From: Thiomicrorhabdus xiamenensis
GTDB taxonomy: Bacteria > Pseudomonadota > Gammaproteobacteria > Thiomicrospirales > Thiomicrospiraceae
NCBI RefSeq assembly: GCF_013282625.1
Contig: NZ_CP054020.1
Span: forward strand, 2,108,001-2,172,000
Reading direction: 5' to 3'
DNA: 64,000 bases
Shown here: in pieces, positions 45,033-55,106 of the stretch
How the letters are laid out: every line of letters begins with the position of its first letter
How positions within the stretch are numbered: position 1 is the first letter of the stretch
Translations under genes and position numbers: made by a program
Notes under the pieces: model-generated
What the model was told of the DNA's origin: nothing
Seen by the model: only the letters and a program-made list of their open reading frames with translations
Database searches by the model: none

Positions 45033-45863
45033 TCAGAACTGCGGCAGATACAGCGCCTGCCCGCTCTCGTCATGAAAGCTCTGCAGCTGCATCTCCAACG
45101 CTTCCTGCAGAATCAGCGGTTGCAGGACCTCTTTGGCTTCGCCCTCAGCGACAACCTGCCCCTGTTTAAGTAGAAGTACCCGATCGGCTAGCTGCATGGC
45201 CAAAGGCAGATCATGCACTACCATAATCACGCCCAGTCCCTGTCTACACCACTGACGTAACATCGCCGCAAAACACTGCTGATGACGCATATCCAGAGCG
45301 GCATTCCACTCATCCATCAGCAGCCACCTGCCGCTGAAATCCATTTCTTCGCCGCGCTTTTCACAGTCGCCAAGAGGCCAGATCTGCGCCAGAGCACGCG
45401 CCAGCTGCGCCCGTTTAAACTCCCCGCCGGACAGACTCAAGATCGAACGATCCAGCAGGTTATCCAAGTCGCAAATCGTGATAATACGCTGCAGACAGCG
45501 TTCGAAGCGCCCTTCATGCCGATAGGCTTCCAGTAATTCACTGCTGTACTGAATTTCCAATCCCAAACTGACGAGTTGACGGACGGTGAAATCAAACTGC
45601 ACCCCTTGCTGCTGCTCGACGACGGCCCGTTGCAGCGCAAGCGCCTGTAGACTGATACTGGACAGCGCCTCTTTGTGCCAGAAAATCTCGCCCTCGGTCG
45701 GTTCGAGGCTTTTTGCCACAAGGCTTAGCAAGGTGGATTTTCCCGCGCCGTTCTGCCCTAGAATGACATTGATCTGCCCACTCTGGAATTCGGCATTGAT
45801 CTCTTCAAGCAACTCCGTTTTAGCGATTCGGTAAGCGAGGTTCTGACAGACGATTCGTTTCAT
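45033..45863 (-). CDS. hmuV: Haem/siderophore-type ABC importer ATP-binding protein (HmuV-like)
   Basis: ATPase subunit (276 residues) of a FecCD-type importer. Walker A is GQNGAGKSTLLSLVAK and the signature is LSGGEFKRAQLARALAQIW. Walker B reads LLMDEWNAALD: Asp and Glu are present, but the usual Pro after DE is Trp. The insert around the signature and the length are typical of HmuV. The ATG chosen overlaps the permease stop as ATGA with GAGG upstream. Haem, vitamin B12 or ferric siderophore are all possible substrates. Confidence 0.82.
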   Translation of the reverse strand: MKRIVCQNLAYRIAKTELLEEINAEFQSGQINVILGQNGAGKSTLLSLVAKSLEPTEGEIFWHKEALSSISLQALALQRAVVEQQQGVQFDFTVRQLVSLGLEIQYSSELLEAYRHEGRFERCLQRIITICDLDNLLDRSILSLSGGEFKRAQLARALAQIWPLGDCEKRGEEMDFSGRWLLMDEWNAALDMRHQQCFAAMLRQWCRQGLGVIMVVHDLPLAMQLADRVLLLKQGQVVAEGEAKEVLQPLILQEALEMQLQSFHDESGQALYLPQF

Positions 45864-46873
45864 TGACGCCATCCTCTACGCTGTTTAAGCAACATCATCA
45901 GGAAGAAAGGGGCGCCGATCAAAGCCATCAGAAGCCCGATCGGCAACTCGAGAGGATGCAGCATGACTCGCGCCAGCCAGTCGGCCAGAACCAGCAGTAT
46001 CGCTCCGCCAAGGGCACTTAAAGGCAAAACCAGACGATGATCGGAGCCGACCCATAAACGGACAATATGCGGCACCACCAGACCGACAAAACCGATGACA
46101 CCGACCACCGAGACGGCACTGCTGACCATCAGGGCGCTGAAAATCATTACCTGCCATTTGAAACGACCTGTATCGAAGCCCATATAGCGAGCACTGTTTT
46201 CGCCCAGAACAAACGCATTCATCGCTCGGACCAGCCGCCACAAAACCGCCGTACAGAACAGCACCACAGCCGACACACCCACTACCGATGGCCATGAAAG
46301 ATTGACCAGCGACCCCATCAACCAGAAAGTCACCGTCCGCAACTGCACCAGATCCGCGACACTAAGTAACAGCTGAGTGGCCGCACCCATAATGGCATTA
46401 ACGGCCACCCCAGCCAGCAGCATCAGCGCAATATCGGTCTGACCCGATTTCGTCGCCAGTCGGTAAATCAGCAGCGTCGCCAGAAGTCCGCTGGCAAAAG
46501 CGAAAAAACCGATCTGCCATAATGCGACCTGTTGCCAGAGCCAGCCGCCAAGCACCATAATCGCTACCGCACCAAAGGCGGAACTGCTGGCGACGCCAAT
46601 CAATCCCGGCTCGGCCAGCGGATTGCGGAAAAGCGCCTGCAAGGCAACACCGGCGACGGCCAGACCGGCCCCAACAATGATCGCCATCAGGACGCGCGGC
46701 AAACGGAACTCCTGCAAAATAAACCACTGCTGGGTACTGACCCCTTCCGTCAGCAAGGTACTCCAGTTCAGCGAACTGTGCCCGACAAACAGATGCCCGA
46801 GCACAGCCAGCAGCAGAATTCCGCCCAATATCGCCGATCTGCGTGCCGGAAACGCTCCCGAAGCTTTTCTCAT
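45860..46873 (-). CDS. hmuU: FecCD-type ABC importer permease (HmuU-like)
   Basis: A 337-residue inner-membrane permease with about nine to ten transmembrane segments. Family blocks are LPRVLMAIIVGAGLAVAGVALQALFRNPLAEPGLIGVASSSAFGA and GFVGLVVPHIVRLWVGSDHRLVLPLSALGGA. The ATG overlapping the yihY stop (ATGA, with GAGG upstream) is preferred to a start 40 codons earlier inside yihY. No periplasmic binding protein or TonB receptor gene accompanies the pair in this window. Confidence 0.86.
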   Translation of the reverse strand: MRKASGAFPARRSAILGGILLLAVLGHLFVGHSSLNWSTLLTEGVSTQQWFILQEFRLPRVLMAIIVGAGLAVAGVALQALFRNPLAEPGLIGVASSSAFGAVAIMVLGGWLWQQVALWQIGFFAFASGLLATLLIYRLATKSGQTDIALMLLAGVAVNAIMGAATQLLLSVADLVQLRTVTFWLMGSLVNLSWPSVVGVSAVVLFCTAVLWRLVRAMNAFVLGENSARYMGFDTGRFKWQVMIFSALMVSSAVSVVGVIGFVGLVVPHIVRLWVGSDHRLVLPLSALGGAILLVLADWLARVMLHPLELPIGLLMALIGAPFFLMMLLKQRRGWRQ

Positions 46874-47775
46874 GTCATTGCCTCGGGTGCCTGCGCTTTC
46901 AATTGCGCCTTTTTCCAACCCAGATACTGTTCGCTGAGCGTTGCGACCACAGCACCGTTCCAGATCACAATAAACCAGATCAGGTACAGCCAAAGCAGAA
47001 ACAGCGGCACGGCGGCAAAAGCGCCGTAGATAAGATCATAGGTCGGGAAGAGCTTGACGTAGATTCCGAAACCGACTTTGAGCAATTCCATCTGCAGCAT
47101 GGCCATAAAACCGCCTAAAAAAGCCGCCCGGGTGGAAACGTGACAAGCCGGAACGAATTTATACAGCAAGGTAAATCCGAGCCAACTCAAGGCGACCGGA
47201 ATAATTTTCAAACCGAACAGCAGTTTCTCGATAAAAGGCGTGGTATCGCTGACCAAAGGCAATGCCAGAATCGCCGAGCTCACCAACAGGCTCAATCCGA
47301 GCAGAATCGGCCCAAACAGACTGATGCCGAGATAGTGCAACAGACTGACCCACCAGCGCCGTTTTGCCCCCTCAGGCCAAAGCTGGTTGAGTTTCTGATC
47401 CACTTTCCACAGCAGCATCACAGTGGTTAGAAACATCATAATCAGCCCCGGCCATTTCAGATGCGTTGCCTGAAACGAGAACTGCAACAGATAATCCTGA
47501 ATCACCGGTTGGGAACTGGGCATCAGGTTTTTGACGACCTGATCCATGACCAACGCTTCGAAATCGTAAAAGTAACTCGATACCGAAAACAGCGCCAGCA
47601 TCACACCCAGCATCGGCACGATTCCAATCAGCGAGGTATACGCCAGAATCGCGACGGCATCGGAGCCTTTCTGCTGCTGAAAACGCACCGCCGACCTGAA
47701 CCAGAAACGCCAGTGGGCAATGTTTTTAAACACGGAAAATGAACTTTTGTAATCTGTTTGTCGTGCCGAAGGCAT
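46870..47775 (-). CDS. yihY: YihY/ribonuclease BN-like inner-membrane protein
   Basis: A 301-residue protein with six predicted transmembrane segments and the YihY family pattern (AILAYTSLIGIVPMLGVMLALFSV, YGAFAAVPLFLLWLYLIWFIVIWNGA). The older RNase BN label is wrong for the family; function is unknown. It overlaps the HmuU-like gene by four bases, so they share a transcript. Divergent from the oxoprolinase gene. Confidence 0.88.
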   Translation of the reverse strand: MPSARQTDYKSSFSVFKNIAHWRFWFRSAVRFQQQKGSDAVAILAYTSLIGIVPMLGVMLALFSVSSYFYDFEALVMDQVVKNLMPSSQPVIQDYLLQFSFQATHLKWPGLIMMFLTTVMLLWKVDQKLNQLWPEGAKRRWWVSLLHYLGISLFGPILLGLSLLVSSAILALPLVSDTTPFIEKLLFGLKIIPVALSWLGFTLLYKFVPACHVSTRAAFLGGFMAMLQMELLKVGFGIYVKLFPTYDLIYGAFAAVPLFLLWLYLIWFIVIWNGAVVATLSEQYLGWKKAQLKAQAPEAMT

Positions 47776-47914
47776 AGTCGGGAGGATCCTTGGAACAGTT
47801 TTTAGACATTTGCGCCTATAATAACGCCGCCGGAGCTTTTTTTCTTGCTCTGCGTGCCTTTGAAGGCAAAAACCGAGGCAACTTTTTCAAACGGAAAATC
47901 AACGGGGAAATAGA

Positions 47915-50900
47915 GTGGGTGTAAAACAGTGGCAATTCTGGATAGACCGCGGCGGAACCTTTACCGATATCGTCGCGCAGGCTCCCGACGGCAAGCTGTA
48001 CACTCATAAACTGCTTTCGGAAAACCCAGAACGCTACCAGGATGCCGCCATCGCCGGTATCCGGCATTTCCTTCAGGTCGCCGAACCGGCACCAATCCCG
48101 GTTGAACAAATCGCCTGCGTTAAAATGGGCACGACCGTCGCCACCAACGCCCTGCTGGAACGTAAAGGCGAAGCGGTGGCGCTGGTAACCAACCAAGGCT
48201 TTGCCGACGCTCTCAAGATCGGCTATCAGAATCGCCCGGACATTTTCGCTCTGGAAGTCCGCACCGCGGCACCGCTGTATCAAAAGAGTATTGAAATCCC
48301 CGGACGAATGGATGCCGACGGCAACGAAATCGAAGCGCTTGACGAAGCGGCAACCAAAGACGGTTTACGTACCCTCAAACAAGCCGGCTACCAGGCCATT
48401 GCGATAACCCTGCTGCACAGCTATCTCAACCCACAACACGAAAAACAGGTGGCTCAATGGGCGCAGGAGATCGGTTTTACCCAGATATCCACGTCTGCGG
48501 ATACATCGGCATTGATCAAATATATCGCGCGCGGCCGCACGGCGGTCGTTGACGCCTACCTCAGTCCGATTTTACACCGCTATGTACGTCAGGTTGCCGG
48601 TCAGCTTCCAGGCGTTGATCTGCAGTTTATGCAGTCTCATGGCGGCCTGTGTCAGGCAGAGCGTTTTCAGGGAAAAGACGCCATTCTCTCAGGCCCTGCA
48701 GGTGGTATCGTCGGTGCCGTCAAAACCGCGCAAATGGCCGGTTTTGATGAAATCATCGGTTTCGATATGGGTGGCACTTCGACCGATGTCTCGCACTATG
48801 CCGGAGAGTTGCAACGCAACTTCGAAACCGAGGTCGCCGGTGCGCAAATGCGCGTGCCCATGCTCGATATCCACACGGTCGCCGCCGGAGGCGGGTCGAT
48901 TATCCACGCCCATCACGGTGAGTTGCGGGTCGGCCCGGAATCTGCCGGAGCCAATCCGGGACCGGCGGCTTACCGACGTGGCGGCCCTCTCAGCGTAACC
49001 GACGCCAACCTTCTTCTCGGCCGCATTCAAAGTCAGCACTTCCCGGCCGTTTTCGGTGCCGACGGTACACAACCGCTGGATCGAGAGATCGTCGAGCAGA
49101 AATTTTCCGCTCTGGGCCAGGCATTGAATATGACGCCCGAATCACTCGCCGAAGGCGCTTTGCTGATCGCTGTCGAGACCATGGCGAATGCGGTGCAGAC
49201 CATTTCTACCCAACGCGGCTATGACCTGAAAGACTACACCATGGTCAGTTTCGGTGGTGCCGGAGGACAACATGCCTGCGCCGTTGCCGATAAATTAGGG
49301 ATTGCTCAGGTTTTGCTGCATCCTTACTCGGGCGTTCTCTCCGCTTACGGTATGGGACTGGCGCAGAATTCGGTACTGATTACCCGCTCCCATCAACAGC
49401 CTCTTGAACACCTCAAAGAGCTGCATAACAACTTGGAATCGCAAAGAGCGGAAGCCAGAAAAGCACTGGAACAGCAAGGCGCTCAGTTCGCCGAAGACAA
49501 AATCACCCTGCATCTTAACTACCAGGGCAGTGACACCACTTTGGATGTCCACTGGCAGGAAGAATCCGGTGCCAACGACTATCGATGTGCCTTTGAGATT
49601 CAGCACCAGCGGCAGTTCGGCTTTCGTCTGGATGCGGACATCCATATCCACAGCATCAGCGTTGAAGCTTTGAGTACCGCCCATCAGGCCCGCAAACTGG
49701 CGCCTGCCGACAAGGCTGTGGCCGAAGCCGAAGAACAGGTGCAAACCTATCATGACGGCCAATGGCACGATACACTGGTTTTTCAGCGCGATCAGCTCGC
49801 TTTGCATCAGATCTTGCAGGGACCGGCGCTGATTCTGGAATCAACCGGCACCATCTATCTGCAGCAGGGATGGCAGGCAAAACTGCTGCAAGACGGACAG
49901 CTGCTGCTGGAAAAGAATCTGCAGCAAGACGCCGCTCAAGCGCCTGCGCAAGACACGGGATCAACGGATTTGAATGCGAAGATCGACCCGGTTAAACTCG
50001 GACTTTACAATCACCGCTTTATGGCGATTGCCGAACAGATGGGAGCGGTTCTGGCGAAAACTGCACACTCGGTCAATATCAAAGAACGTTTAGATTTCAG
50101 CTGCGCACTTTTCGACCGCTACGGCCAGTTGATCGCCAACGCCCCGCATGTTCCGGTTCACCTTGGTTCAATGGGCGAATCGGTTAAAACCGTCATTCAG
50201 CGGCATGCCGAACAGCTTCAGGAAGGCGACTGTTACGCCCTGAACAACCCTTACGCGGGCGGAACCCACTTGCCGGATATTACCTTGATCTCACCGGTAT
50301 TTATTGATGGAGCCTGCCAATTTTATGTCGCATCACGCGGGCATCATGCCGATGTCGGTGGCCTGACGCCCGGTTCCATGCCGGCTGACAGTCGTCATAT
50401 TGAAGAAGAAGGCGTTCTGCTTGACTGTGTGCAGGTTGTTAAAGCCGGCGAACTGCAGTCCCGGATCATTCACGACGCTTTTAGCCAGGCACGCTATCCG
50501 GCACGCAATCTAACCCAGAATCTGCACGACCTTCAAGCGCAAATTGCCGCCAACCAGACCGGAATAAGCGGTTTGCAAAAACTCTGTGCCAAAACCGGCG
50601 TGTCCGAGGTCAGTGCTTATATGGCATTTGTTCTGCAGCATTCCGAGCAGGCAGTCAAAGCTTTGCTTGCACAATTAAACAACGGACACTTCTGTTACAA
50701 CACCGATCAGCAAACGCAAATTTGCGTGCGCATCGACATTAATCGCAGCGCTGGGAAAGCACGTATCGACTTTACTGGAACCAGTGCGCAACAGAACAAT
50801 AATTTCAATGCCCCCTATGCCATTACCCGCGCGGCAACGCTGTATGTGCTACGCACCCTGATCGATCAGCCGATTGCGCTGAACGACGGCTTTCTTCAAC

Positions 50901-51508
50901 CTATCGAGCTGGTTGTTCCAGAGAACTCGATGCTCAACCCGAGTTATCCGGCCGCGGTGGTTGCCGGTAATGTCGAAACCTCGCAAGTAGTCACGGATGC
51001 ACTCTACGGCGCCTTGAAAGTTCAGGCCGCTTCACAGGGAACCATGAACAATCTGACTTTCGGTGATGAAACCTGGCAGTATTATGAAACCCTGTGCGGA
51101 GGAACCGGAGCTGGGAAAAGCTATAACGGAGAAGATGCCGTGCACAGCCATATGACCAATTCGCGCCTGACCGATCCGGAGATTTTCGAGCTGCGCTATC
51201 CGGTTCGTTTAAAACGCTTTGCGATTCGCCACAACAGCGGCGGAGAAGGTCGTTTTCACGGCGGTAACGGCTGCGAAAGACATATCGAATTTCTCAAACC
51301 GATGACGGTCTCAGTGCTGAGTAACCACCGCACTGTCGCCCCTTACGGCATGGACGGCGGCGCTCCCGGAAAAACCGGACAACAGGGTTATCTGGCGCAA
51401 GAAAGCGACCATGTCGAATGGTTGCAGAGCACCTTTACACAAACCTTCAAATCCGGTGACCAGCTATGGATGCATACGCCGGGCGGCGGCGGTTACGGTA
51501 AAAAGTAG
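47915..51508 (+). CDS. 5-oxoprolinase (hydantoinase A/B fusion)
   Basis: A 1197-residue cytoplasmic enzyme with both halves in one chain. Hydantoinase_A part (about 1-670): [50 protein letters not shown], the ASKHA-type ATP site. Hydantoinase_B part (about 690-1190): MGSMGESV region, [43 protein letters not shown]. Single-chain architecture matches ATP-dependent 5-oxoprolinases, which open 5-oxoproline to glutamate; hydantoin hydrolysis is an alternative. Start GTG behind GGGGA. No partner genes nearby. Confidence 0.88.
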   Translation: MGVKQWQFWIDRGGTFTDIVAQAPDGKLYTHKLLSENPERYQDAAIAGIRHFLQVAEPAPIPVEQIACVKMGTTVATNALLERKGEAVALVTNQGFADALKIGYQNRPDIFALEVRTAAPLYQKSIEIPGRMDADGNEIEALDEAATKDGLRTLKQAGYQAIAITLLHSYLNPQHEKQVAQWAQEIGFTQISTSADTSALIKYIARGRTAVVDAYLSPILHRYVRQVAGQLPGVDLQFMQSHGGLCQAERFQGKDAILSGPAGGIVGAVKTAQMAGFDEIIGFDMGGTSTDVSHYAGELQRNFETEVAGAQMRVPMLDIHTVAAGGGSIIHAHHGELRVGPESAGANPGPAAYRRGGPLSVTDANLLLGRIQSQHFPAVFGADGTQPLDREIVEQKFSALGQALNMTPESLAEGALLIAVETMANAVQTISTQRGYDLKDYTMVSFGGAGGQHACAVADKLGIAQVLLHPYSGVLSAYGMGLAQNSVLITRSHQQPLEHLKELHNNLESQRAEARKALEQQGAQFAEDKITLHLNYQGSDTTLDVHWQEESGANDYRCAFEIQHQRQFGFRLDADIHIHSISVEALSTAHQARKLAPADKAVAEAEEQVQTYHDGQWHDTLVFQRDQLALHQILQGPALILESTGTIYLQQGWQAKLLQDGQLLLEKNLQQDAAQAPAQDTGSTDLNAKIDPVKLGLYNHRFMAIAEQMGAVLAKTAHSVNIKERLDFSCALFDRYGQLIANAPHVPVHLGSMGESVKTVIQRHAEQLQEGDCYALNNPYAGGTHLPDITLISPVFIDGACQFYVASRGHHADVGGLTPGSMPADSRHIEEEGVLLDCVQVVKAGELQSRIIHDAFSQARYPARNLTQNLHDLQAQIAANQTGISGLQKLCAKTGVSEVSAYMAFVLQHSEQAVKALLAQLNNGHFCYNTDQQTQICVRIDINRSAGKARIDFTGTSAQQNNNFNAPYAITRAATLYVLRTLIDQPIALNDGFLQPIELVVPENSMLNPSYPAAVVAGNVETSQVVTDALYGALKVQAASQGTMNNLTFGDETWQYYETLCGGTGAGKSYNGEDAVHSHMTNSRLTDPEIFELRYPVRLKRFAIRHNSGGEGRFHGGNGCERHIEFLKPMTVSVLSNHRTVAPYGMDGGAPGKTGQQGYLAQESDHVEWLQSTFTQTFKSGDQLWMHTPGGGGYGKK

Positions 51509-51548
51509 TACGGCAAGAAGAGCGTGAAAACGCTTTCTTATAGCGAAT

Positions 51549-52493
51549 TCAAACAGGGAAACGGCTGCGGCTAATGCTTCGCTTGCCGTAATCAATCCCG
51601 GAAAATTCGGCAAAGTCCTGCAGACTCCTTTCGCTTCCCAAACCAAAAGCACCTAACGGCTTGCCGTGATACAGCAGATCGGCCATTCTTTGCCGCGCTA
51701 AATCTTTCAGCTCATACCAGCGGTAATCTCTCTGCGAATCCCATTTTTCATGCCAATGATGGGCATCATAGGCGTTATCCGGCAGCTTATAAAGATGATA
51801 CAAAGGAATATGCGGCGGGTGAAAAATATCCCAACCACGAGTAAAAGCACGAATCGCAAGATTCTGCTCTTCGCCGTGAAAGTACAAACGCGGATCATAG
51901 GGCACTTCATCCACAAATCGCCCCCAAGTAAAGATAAAGCCGCCTGCCAGATGAAATCCGGGAACCATTTCGCGCGTCATTAAATGTTCCGCACGAAAAT
52001 GCAGAACCGGATCGTCATCTTTTAATGCTTCTTCAGCCTTCGGTCTGAGGGCCAGAACCGTTTCCTTGGACGGCGTGGATTTGATTACCGGCTGAGTGCC
52101 TTCGAACTCAAAGGCATACGGATAGGTTGACAGAATCGGCTTGGATGAAAGCCCATCCAGCGAATGAAACTGCTCGATTAAAACCGAGTCCCATCCCTGC
52201 TCGAAATAAGTATGCGAATCAATCTGCAATAAATAAGTCTCATTCTGGTAAAGCGAGAAAACCAGTGACCGGGCCCAGGAAACGCCTCGACTCTGTACCG
52301 GATCGATATGCACATAGCGGATCTGCTTCTGGAACTTGAAACGGCGGATTATGTCATTGCGGCTTTGTGGGTGCTGATCAACCACCCCGAACACCAGCCG
52401 TTCGGGATTATCTGCCTTGGCATAAGCCTGAGCCAGCGTAAACAGCAAAACTGGATCGACATAAGATGCCAGAGACACAAAGATCTTATCCAT
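51549..52493 (-). CDS. GlcNAc-transferase-type glycosyltransferase (GT60-like)
   Basis: A 314-residue protein of the family that includes the Dictyostelium Skp1 GlcNAc-transferase. Start MDKIFVSLASYVDPVLLFTLAQAY, the LLQIDSHTYFEQGWD motif (D-x-H metal site instead of D-x-D), GGFIFTWGRFVDEVPYDPRLYFHGEEQNLAIRAFTRGWDIFHPP. The cytoplasmic acceptor is unknown; bacterial members are little studied. It lies 14 bases behind the DJ-1 gene on the same strand. Confidence 0.82.
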   Translation of the reverse strand: MDKIFVSLASYVDPVLLFTLAQAYAKADNPERLVFGVVDQHPQSRNDIIRRFKFQKQIRYVHIDPVQSRGVSWARSLVFSLYQNETYLLQIDSHTYFEQGWDSVLIEQFHSLDGLSSKPILSTYPYAFEFEGTQPVIKSTPSKETVLALRPKAEEALKDDDPVLHFRAEHLMTREMVPGFHLAGGFIFTWGRFVDEVPYDPRLYFHGEEQNLAIRAFTRGWDIFHPPHIPLYHLYKLPDNAYDAHHWHEKWDSQRDYRWYELKDLARQRMADLLYHGKPLGAFGLGSERSLQDFAEFSGIDYGKRSISRSRFPV

Positions 52494-52507
52494 GCCCGCT
52501 TCCCTGT

Positions 52508-53062
52508 TTACGCCCTGACCAATCCGGCCTCGACCGTTTGCCGTACATCAGCGCCCTGCAGTTTCTGCAGAAGATGCAGAGCGAAATCCATTGCCGTCCC
52601 CGGGCCTCTGGAGGTAATAATCTGACCGTCTTCTACAACAGATTCATTTGAAAACTGCATGTCATGCGCCGGCTGTTTTTCAATTACCCCAGGATAACTG
52701 GTTGCCTGCTTGCCATCCAGCAAGCCGGCGGAAACCAGAACCTTCGGCGCCGCACAGATTGCGGCCGCCAAACCACCCATTTCAACCGTATTTTTGAGTT
52801 TTGCAATAATTCGCGGATCTGCCTGAAGATAATCTGCGCCCGGCAAACCACCCGGCAAAACGACCAAGTCATAATGATCGTCGATCACTTCATCCAGTGT
52901 TTTCTGGGCAACTAACTGCACGCCGCGACTTGCGGTGATGATGGTATTGTCATCCAAACTGGCGGTCACGACCTCGACGCCACCACGCACAAGAATATCG
53001 ATAATGGTAACCGCTTCGAGCTCTTCACACCCTTGTGCCAAAGGAACCAGTACTTTGCTCAT
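52508..53062 (-). CDS. yajL: DJ-1/YajL family protein
   Basis: A 184-residue DJ-1/PfpI-fold protein. The reactive Cys is in AAICAAPKVLVSAGLL, the conserved Glu in PLAQGCEELEAVTIIDILVRGG, and LVVLPGGLPGADYLQ is typical. YajL is a stress-response protein with chaperone and proposed deglycase activity; the deglycase role is debated. Confidence 0.9.
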   Translation of the reverse strand: MSKVLVPLAQGCEELEAVTIIDILVRGGVEVVTASLDDNTIITASRGVQLVAQKTLDEVIDDHYDLVVLPGGLPGADYLQADPRIIAKLKNTVEMGGLAAAICAAPKVLVSAGLLDGKQATSYPGVIEKQPAHDMQFSNESVVEDGQIITSRGPGTAMDFALHLLQKLQGADVRQTVEAGLVRA

Positions 53063-53101
53063 TTTTCACTCCCTATGCCGTTTTGTTTCATCCTGACAAA
53101 T

Positions 53102-53137
53102 AAAAAAGCCACCGTCACTTTCGTTCAGGTGGCTTTA
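53102..53137 (-). terminator. Terminator of ctpA
   Basis: AAAGCCACC / GGTGGCTTT outer stem with A and T runs on both sides, downstream of the minus-strand ctpA stop. Confidence 0.85.
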
Positions 53138-53156
53138 TTTCGCTCATACGCGCCGC

Positions 53157-54494
53157 TTATTTAAGCTGCTGGGCCAGAATCATAGTTCTGACAATACGCA
53201 TGGCCTCGCTCAATTCAAAGTCTTTATCCAGCAGCGCTTCCGTTTCCTTGGAAACTCTCTCCTGCTCGGTCAGCTCTTCTTCCTCTTTATCGCCATTCCC
53301 GTTGGACAGGTGACCGGAAAGGTCCTTCTCTTTGATGTTACCGATCTTGGACTTTTCGACCTTCTCAACTTTCAGCAAATCGATCTTCACATCCGGTTGA
53401 ATCCCTTCGGCCTGAATCGAACGTCCCGACGGCGTAAAATAACGAGCCGTGGTAATCTTCATGGCTGCTCCGTTATTCAGCTGCATCAACGTCTGTACCG
53501 ACCCTTTACCGAAGGTATCGCGGCCGGCGATAATCGCGCGTTTCTGATCCTGAAGCGCCCCGGAAACGATTTCAGAAGCCGAAGCTGAACCTTCATTCAC
53601 CAACACGACAATCGGCTTACCTTTCATAAGATCGCCACCTTCGGCTTCGAAACGCATCTGTGAATTACGAATACGACCTTCGGTGTACACAATGAGTCCG
53701 TCATCAAGGAAAGCGTCGGAAACTTCAACCGCTGCGGTCAAAACGCCGCCCGGGTTGTTACGCAGATCCAACACAAGCCCCGACAAAGGCTTGCCATTCT
53801 CTTTTTCCAAAGTTGAAATCGCTTTGCTCAGATCCTGGCCGGTACGCACCTGGAACTGACTGATACGAACATAGCCGATATCGTCTTTAAGCATACGCTG
53901 CTTAACGCTTTTCACCTTGATGACTGCTCGCGTCAATTCAACCGTAAAAGGCGCATCAACACCGTCACGTACGACGGTCAATTCGATTTTGGTTCCCGGC
54001 TTACCGCGCATGATCTTGACCGCTTCGCTCAAGGTTTTGCCCTTAACCGGCTCGGAACCGAGTTTGATAATCAAGTCACCGGCTTTCATGCCCGCTTTCT
54101 CAGCAGGAGTATCGTCAATCGGAGAGATGACCTTCACAAAGCCGTCTTCCATACCGACTTCCATTCCTAACCCGCCAAATTCGCCGCGCGTATGTTCTTC
54201 CATCTCCTTGGCGTCAACCGGAGGCAGGTAAGCCGAATGCGGATCCAGGCTGGAAAGCATGCCGCTGATTGCGCCTTCAAGCAATTTTTTATCATCAACC
54301 TGATCAACATAATCTGTGGAGATTCTTTCATAGACTTCAACAAAAGCACGTAGCTCCTGCAAAGGAATGGAATTGGTCTGTTGAACGGTCGTTTCGTCAC
54401 GATCCGCCCATACAGTGGTTCCGACAGCAATCATAGCTCCAAAAATTACGCCGGTTCCGACCCACATGACTTGTTTTATTTTCGATATAGCCAC
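53157..54494 (-). CDS. ctpA: Carboxy-terminal processing protease (S41 family)
   Basis: A 445-residue periplasmic protease anchored by one N-terminal membrane segment (about residues 8-28). A PDZ domain (FGGLGMEVGMEDGFVKVISPIDDTPAEKAGMKAGDLIIKLG) precedes the Ser-Lys dyad: Ser in NEGSASASEIVSGALQD and Lys in GRDTFGKGSVQT. The C-terminus is charged. The start GTG has GGAG six bases before it; a TTG four codons upstream lies inside that site. Divergent from the ArsR gene. Confidence 0.92.
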   Translation of the reverse strand: MAISKIKQVMWVGTGVIFGAMIAVGTTVWADRDETTVQQTNSIPLQELRAFVEVYERISTDYVDQVDDKKLLEGAISGMLSSLDPHSAYLPPVDAKEMEEHTRGEFGGLGMEVGMEDGFVKVISPIDDTPAEKAGMKAGDLIIKLGSEPVKGKTLSEAVKIMRGKPGTKIELTVVRDGVDAPFTVELTRAVIKVKSVKQRMLKDDIGYVRISQFQVRTGQDLSKAISTLEKENGKPLSGLVLDLRNNPGGVLTAAVEVSDAFLDDGLIVYTEGRIRNSQMRFEAEGGDLMKGKPIVVLVNEGSASASEIVSGALQDQKRAIIAGRDTFGKGSVQTLMQLNNGAAMKITTARYFTPSGRSIQAEGIQPDVKIDLLKVEKVEKSKIGNIKEKDLSGHLSNGNGDKEEEELTEQERVSKETEALLDKDFELSEAMRIVRTMILAQQLK

Positions 54495-54693
54495 AAGGCT
54501 CTCCAATTAGATAAATCTTCAAAATAATCTAGCATTTATAATGTTTTCAACCACAGGATTCAAGTTTGTTCGCCATTTTTCCACAAAAAAATATTAGCAA
54601 CTCATAAAATATCCTTGAGGTGACTTATTCAGGCAACTTCTATAGAATTTACATAAATTTTCAGTAATATCGTTATATAGTGAATTGATCAGA

Positions 54694-55011
54694 ATGAGTG
54701 AAGAAAACGTCCCATTTGAAATGAAAGAAGACAATATCAATAAAGCCTCTAAAGCATTAAAAGCGATGGGGCATCCTCTTCGGCTGAAAATTCTTTGTGT
54801 TATCGGACAAAATGAATTGCCTGTAATGGAAATTGTCAAACAAGTGGGAACAACTCAAAGTAACATTTCCCAACACATCGATATTCTGCGTGAAAAAGAG
54901 ATTATCACCTCCCGCCGGGAAGGCAGCAAAATCCTTTGCCGAGTCCGCGATCATAACATTCTCACTCTAATGAGTGCGATGCAGCAGACCTTCTGCCCGA
55001 CCGAGAACTAA
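54694..55011 (+). CDS. ArsR/SmtB family regulator with cysteines
   Basis: A 105-residue winged-helix repressor (ALKAMGHPLRLKILCVIGQNELPVMEIVKQVGTTQSNISQHIDILREKEIITSRREGSKILC). It lacks the ELCVCDL metal motif of ArsR. Three Cys (LKILC, SKILC, QTFC) are placed in a way that recalls the thiol/persulfide sensors BigR and SqrR, but I cannot verify the geometry. The ATG at 54694 is used; ribosome site weak. It stands alone, divergent from ctpA. Confidence 0.8.
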   Translation: MSEENVPFEMKEDNINKASKALKAMGHPLRLKILCVIGQNELPVMEIVKQVGTTQSNISQHIDILREKEIITSRREGSKILCRVRDHNILTLMSAMQQTFCPTEN

Positions 55012-55106
55012 GCACTAAACACCGTTCTCAGTTCAAAGCGAAAGGCGACATCAGCCTAAGGTTCGAACCCCCATTTTCTATAAATGCTTTTCCTGCAGAG
55101 GAAGCA

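Noticed and set aside
55055-55085. GGTTCGAACCCCC resembling a tRNA T-arm, possible tRNA fragment or attachment site
   Set aside because: GGTTCGAACC is a plain palindrome; there is no acceptor, D or anticodon arm upstream, no CCA end and no integrase nearby.
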